25,159 nucleotides of DNA from Rhizobium leguminosarum (lineage in GTDB: Bacteria; Pseudomonadota; Alphaproteobacteria; Rhizobiales; Rhizobiaceae), in NCBI RefSeq assembly GCF_001652265.1, contig NZ_LWBS01000445.1, positions 1 through 25,159 of the forward strand. Reading direction: 5' to 3'. Under the pieces are notes generated by a model. The model made no database searches, had not been told where the DNA came from, and saw only the letters and a program-made list of their open reading frames with translations. This document shows, in pieces, positions 23,377-25,159 of this stretch (position 1 is its first letter; each line of letters starts with the position of its first letter). Made by a program: the position numbers and the translations under genes.

Positions 23377-23784
23377 ATGGGCAAGATGTACCGAATCATA
23401 TTGAGCAGGCTGCTCCTGATGATGCGGCTGGTGATCATCGTATCACTAGCGGGGTACTCGCTGTCGAATGCCAACGCCGCGATGCACGGCTCCTCGTTTC
23501 CCAAGCTGGACGTCGTCGCCTCGGACCTGACACCGTCCCACGAGGGCCACGACATGGCGCAGACGGCCCGTCACGACCATCCGCATGGCGACCCCTCCAA
23601 TGATGCCGATGGCGTATCGAAGCTGGTCAAGCAGGAATGCTGCAAGGATTTCTGCGGCGGGCTTGGCATCATTTGTGAAGGTCCCGACGTTGGCGGACCC
23701 ATCGTGAATTCCATCCGGGAATTTATTGACGACCGGGCGACCCTTGGGGAACTTCCGCCTCTCCACCGTCCCCCCAATATCTGA
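23377..23784 (+). CDS. Small exported His/Cys-rich protein, function unknown
   Basis: I do not recognise a named family. From ATG 23377 it has 135 residues. A long hydrophobic segment (RIILSRLLLMMRLVIIVSLAGYSL) ends at a plausible signal-peptide cleavage near ANA/AMH. The mature part has His clusters HEGHDM and RHDHPHGD and a Cys group (ECCKDFC, then IIC), which suggests metal binding or a disulphide. The tail GELPPLHRPPNI is Pro-rich. Internal starts at 23386, 23419 or 23422 are possible, and a TTG start at 23341 extends it; no ribosome site settles the matter. The following lipoprotein and TolC-type genes suggest a periplasmic metal role, perhaps copper, but this is inference. Confidence 0.65.
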   Translation: MGKMYRIILSRLLLMMRLVIIVSLAGYSLSNANAAMHGSSFPKLDVVASDLTPSHEGHDMAQTARHDHPHGDPSNDADGVSKLVKQECCKDFCGGLGIICEGPDVGGPIVNSIREFIDDRATLGELPPLHRPPNI

Positions 23785-23820
23785 ATAGAGACGCGCCCGC
23801 TCGATCGGGTCCAGTCGGTC

Positions 23821-23843
23821 GCCTGCCCCGCATTCGGGCGGGC
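23821..23843 (+). other. GC-rich hairpin between the His/Cys-rich gene and the lipoprotein gene
   Basis: GCCTGCCC (23821-23828) and GGGCGGGC (23836-23843) pair over eight positions with one T-G pair and a seven-base loop. It lies 35 bp before the lipoprotein start, with no T-run. It could be a partial terminator or an mRNA processing/stability element. Confidence 0.5.
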
Positions 23844-23878
23844 GCACCGTAGACTATCTCTTATTCGGAAATTTCATA

Positions 23879-24106
23879 ATGAAACCCTCGCTCTTCGTGG
23901 TGGGGCTGCCGCTTCTTGTCGGCAGCTGCGCATCCACGCTTCCTCCCGACGTGGTGGCGTCCCCCGCAGCGGTCGAACAGCCGTCCGCAGGCCCGGCCGC
24001 ATACCGGTCGCCGATCTCGGGCTACGTCACCAGACAGCCCGTCGATCCCAAGCCATGGCGTAGACAGAACGATCTGCAGTCTCCAGCGAATGGAGACGCC
24101 TCATGA
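23879..24106 (+). CDS. Small lipoprotein
   Basis: The 75-residue product has a lipoprotein signal with lipobox LVGSC (Cys near residue 17). A short Pro/Ala-rich chain follows, ending with YRSPISGYVTRQPVDPKPWRRQNDLQSP. I cannot assign a function; its gene overlaps the TolC-type gene by four bases (ATGA), so the two are coupled and probably act at the outer membrane together. No strong ribosome site is visible. Confidence 0.75.
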   Translation: MKPSLFVVGLPLLVGSCASTLPPDVVASPAAVEQPSAGPAAYRSPISGYVTRQPVDPKPWRRQNDLQSPANGDAS

Positions 24107-25159
24107 TCGAGCCTAGAAGAACAATGGTGGCGCTGATATTCCCGCTGGTGTTGAGCGGCTGCGCCACAGACGCCGAGTATTCCAGCAAGGAAGCGGGCTT
24201 CACCGCCGTTTTCAACAAGACCGCCACTGTCACGGCGAAAGAGACCGTCTGGATCCAGAACCAGAACCAAGCCCGGTCGGCGGCCGCGCAGGTCAGAAGT
24301 CTGCTCGCGCGAAGGAAGACCCTCGACGTCGAAACATCCGTCCAGATCGCGCTGCTCAACAACAAGGGTCTGCAGGCCGCCTACGCCGATCTTGGCGACA
24401 GCGCCGCCGACGCCTGGCAGTCGACTATGTTGCTCAACCCGACCGTCTCCATCGGCACGACCGGCATGGGGACGCCGGAGCTGGGGGCGTTCAAGACGAT
24501 CGAGGGAATGATCACGACGAACATCCTGGCGCTCGCCACGAGGAACAGGGATATCGCGATCGCCGACACTCGCTTCCGGCAGTCGCAACTGACCGCGGCC
24601 GTGAAGACGCTTCAGGTCGCCGCCGACACCCGGCGTGCCTGGATCGGCGCGGTCGCGGCCTGGGAGAACGTCGGGCAGCTCCAGCGTGCGCAGGCGGCGG
24701 CGGACGCCGCTTCCGAGCTCGCGGAGAAGCTGGGCGAGACCGGTGCGATGACCAGGGGCACCCAGGCCCGCGAACATGTGTTCGTTGCTGAACTCGCCGG
24801 AGAGACAGCGAAGGCCCGGCTGGCGGCCCGTCTCGCCAAGGAGGAGTTGACGCGGCTGATGGGCCTCTGGGGCACTGACCTGGACTACCAGGTTCCCAAC
24901 GGCCTGCCCCCGCTACCCAAGTCCGTCGTCAGGCGAGACACCATCGAGGCCGAAGCACTCCGAAATCGGATAGACCTCCAGGTCGCAAAGCTCGAACTCG
25001 AAGCCACTGCCAGATCGTATGGCCTGACCGAAGCAACGCGCTATGTCACCGACCTCGAAATCCTGACGGGCTTCGAAACGGAACGAGAAATCGAGGACGA
25101 CGAGAAGAGGACCAGGACGACCGCTCAGGTCGAACTGGAGTTCGCAATCCCGATCTTCG
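24103..25159 (+). CDS. TolC/CzcC-type outer-membrane efflux protein, cut by window end
   Basis: The frame is open from ATG 24103 to the last base (352 codons visible, no stop), so the gene continues outside. A lipoprotein signal, MVALIFPLVLSGC, is followed by the helical barrel repeats of the outer-membrane factor family: LDVETSVQIALLNNKGLQAAYADLGDSAADAWQSTMLLNPTVSIG, a helical coiled region (AADTRRAWIGAVAAWENVGQLQRAQAAADAASELAEKLGETGAMTRG) and the start of the second repeat (IEAEALRNRIDLQVAKLELEATARSYGLTEATRYVTDLEI). It would form the outer-membrane channel of an export system. TolC proteins preceded by small lipoproteins are common in copper or heavy-metal gene clusters, which fits the neighbours, but the partner pump or oxidase lies beyond the window. 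Confidence 0.9.
   Translation, partial: MIEPRRTMVALIFPLVLSGCATDAEYSSKEAGFTAVFNKTATVTAKETVWIQNQNQARSAAAQVRSLLARRKTLDVETSVQIALLNNKGLQAAYADLGDSAADAWQSTMLLNPTVSIGTTGMGTPELGAFKTIEGMITTNILALATRNRDIAIADTRFRQSQLTAAVKTLQVAADTRRAWIGAVAAWENVGQLQRAQAAADAASELAEKLGETGAMTRGTQAREHVFVAELAGETAKARLAARLAKEELTRLMGLWGTDLDYQVPNGLPPLPKSVVRRDTIEAEALRNRIDLQVAKLELEATARSYGLTEATRYVTDLEILTGFETEREIEDDEKRTRTTAQVELEFAIPIF

Noticed and set aside
1..25159. tRNA, rRNA, CRISPR arrays or replication origin
   Set aside because: No cloverleaf-like element, regularly spaced repeats or origin-like iterons were found by eye. The only repeat cluster is the IS-linked one at 78-181.

Overview
The window looks like accessory DNA of a Rhizobiales alpha-proteobacterium, most likely Rhizobium or Agrobacterium. 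It is GC-rich, its ABC importers resemble rhizobial sugar and opine/amino-acid systems, the class III cyclase with a TPR tail is a type common in rhizobia, and one end carries an ISNCY-type transposase remnant. This placement rests on protein-family recognition alone, without a database search.

Region 1 (1-543) is the left part of a decayed insertion sequence: four copies of a ~17-bp motif followed by the first ~110 codons of a transposase. Region 2 (561-5655) is a sugar ABC import operon on the minus strand (binding protein, double ATPase, permease). A LacI-type regulator lies divergent to it, and a quasi-palindromic operator sits on the regulator's -35 box. Region 3 (5884-7781) holds an acetolactate synthase large-subunit gene disrupted by a frameshift. 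It is preceded by a previously unmarked branched-chain-amino-acid attenuator: an 18-codon leader peptide rich in Val/Leu/Ile, a 9-bp pause hairpin and an intrinsic terminator.

Region 4 (7965-17657) is a catabolic island with two divergent units. The minus-strand unit encodes an agmatinase-family ureohydrolase, a polar amino-acid binding protein, a class III aminotransferase, a gamma-glutamyltransferase and a succinate-semialdehyde-type aldehyde dehydrogenase. The plus-strand unit encodes a GntR/FCD regulator, two permeases and the ATPase. Together they fit import of a guanidino acid (4-guanidinobutyrate is the simplest guess), hydrolysis to an omega-amino acid plus urea, transamination to a semialdehyde and oxidation to a dicarboxylate.

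Region 5 (17709-21808) holds a large zinc-ribbon / class III cyclase / AAA ATPase / TPR protein with two hairpins in its leader, then a thioredoxin-fold peroxiredoxin-like protein. Region 6 (21881 to the end) has a c556-type cytochrome divergent from a cytochrome b561, then a His/Cys-rich exported protein, a small lipoprotein and a TolC/CzcC-type outer-membrane protein cut by the window edge. The last three look like the start of a metal (probably copper) efflux or detoxification operon.

The most notable points are the intact-looking attenuator in front of a broken biosynthetic gene, the split guanidino/GABA-type island with an embedded gamma-glutamyltransferase, and the multi-domain cyclase with a structured leader.
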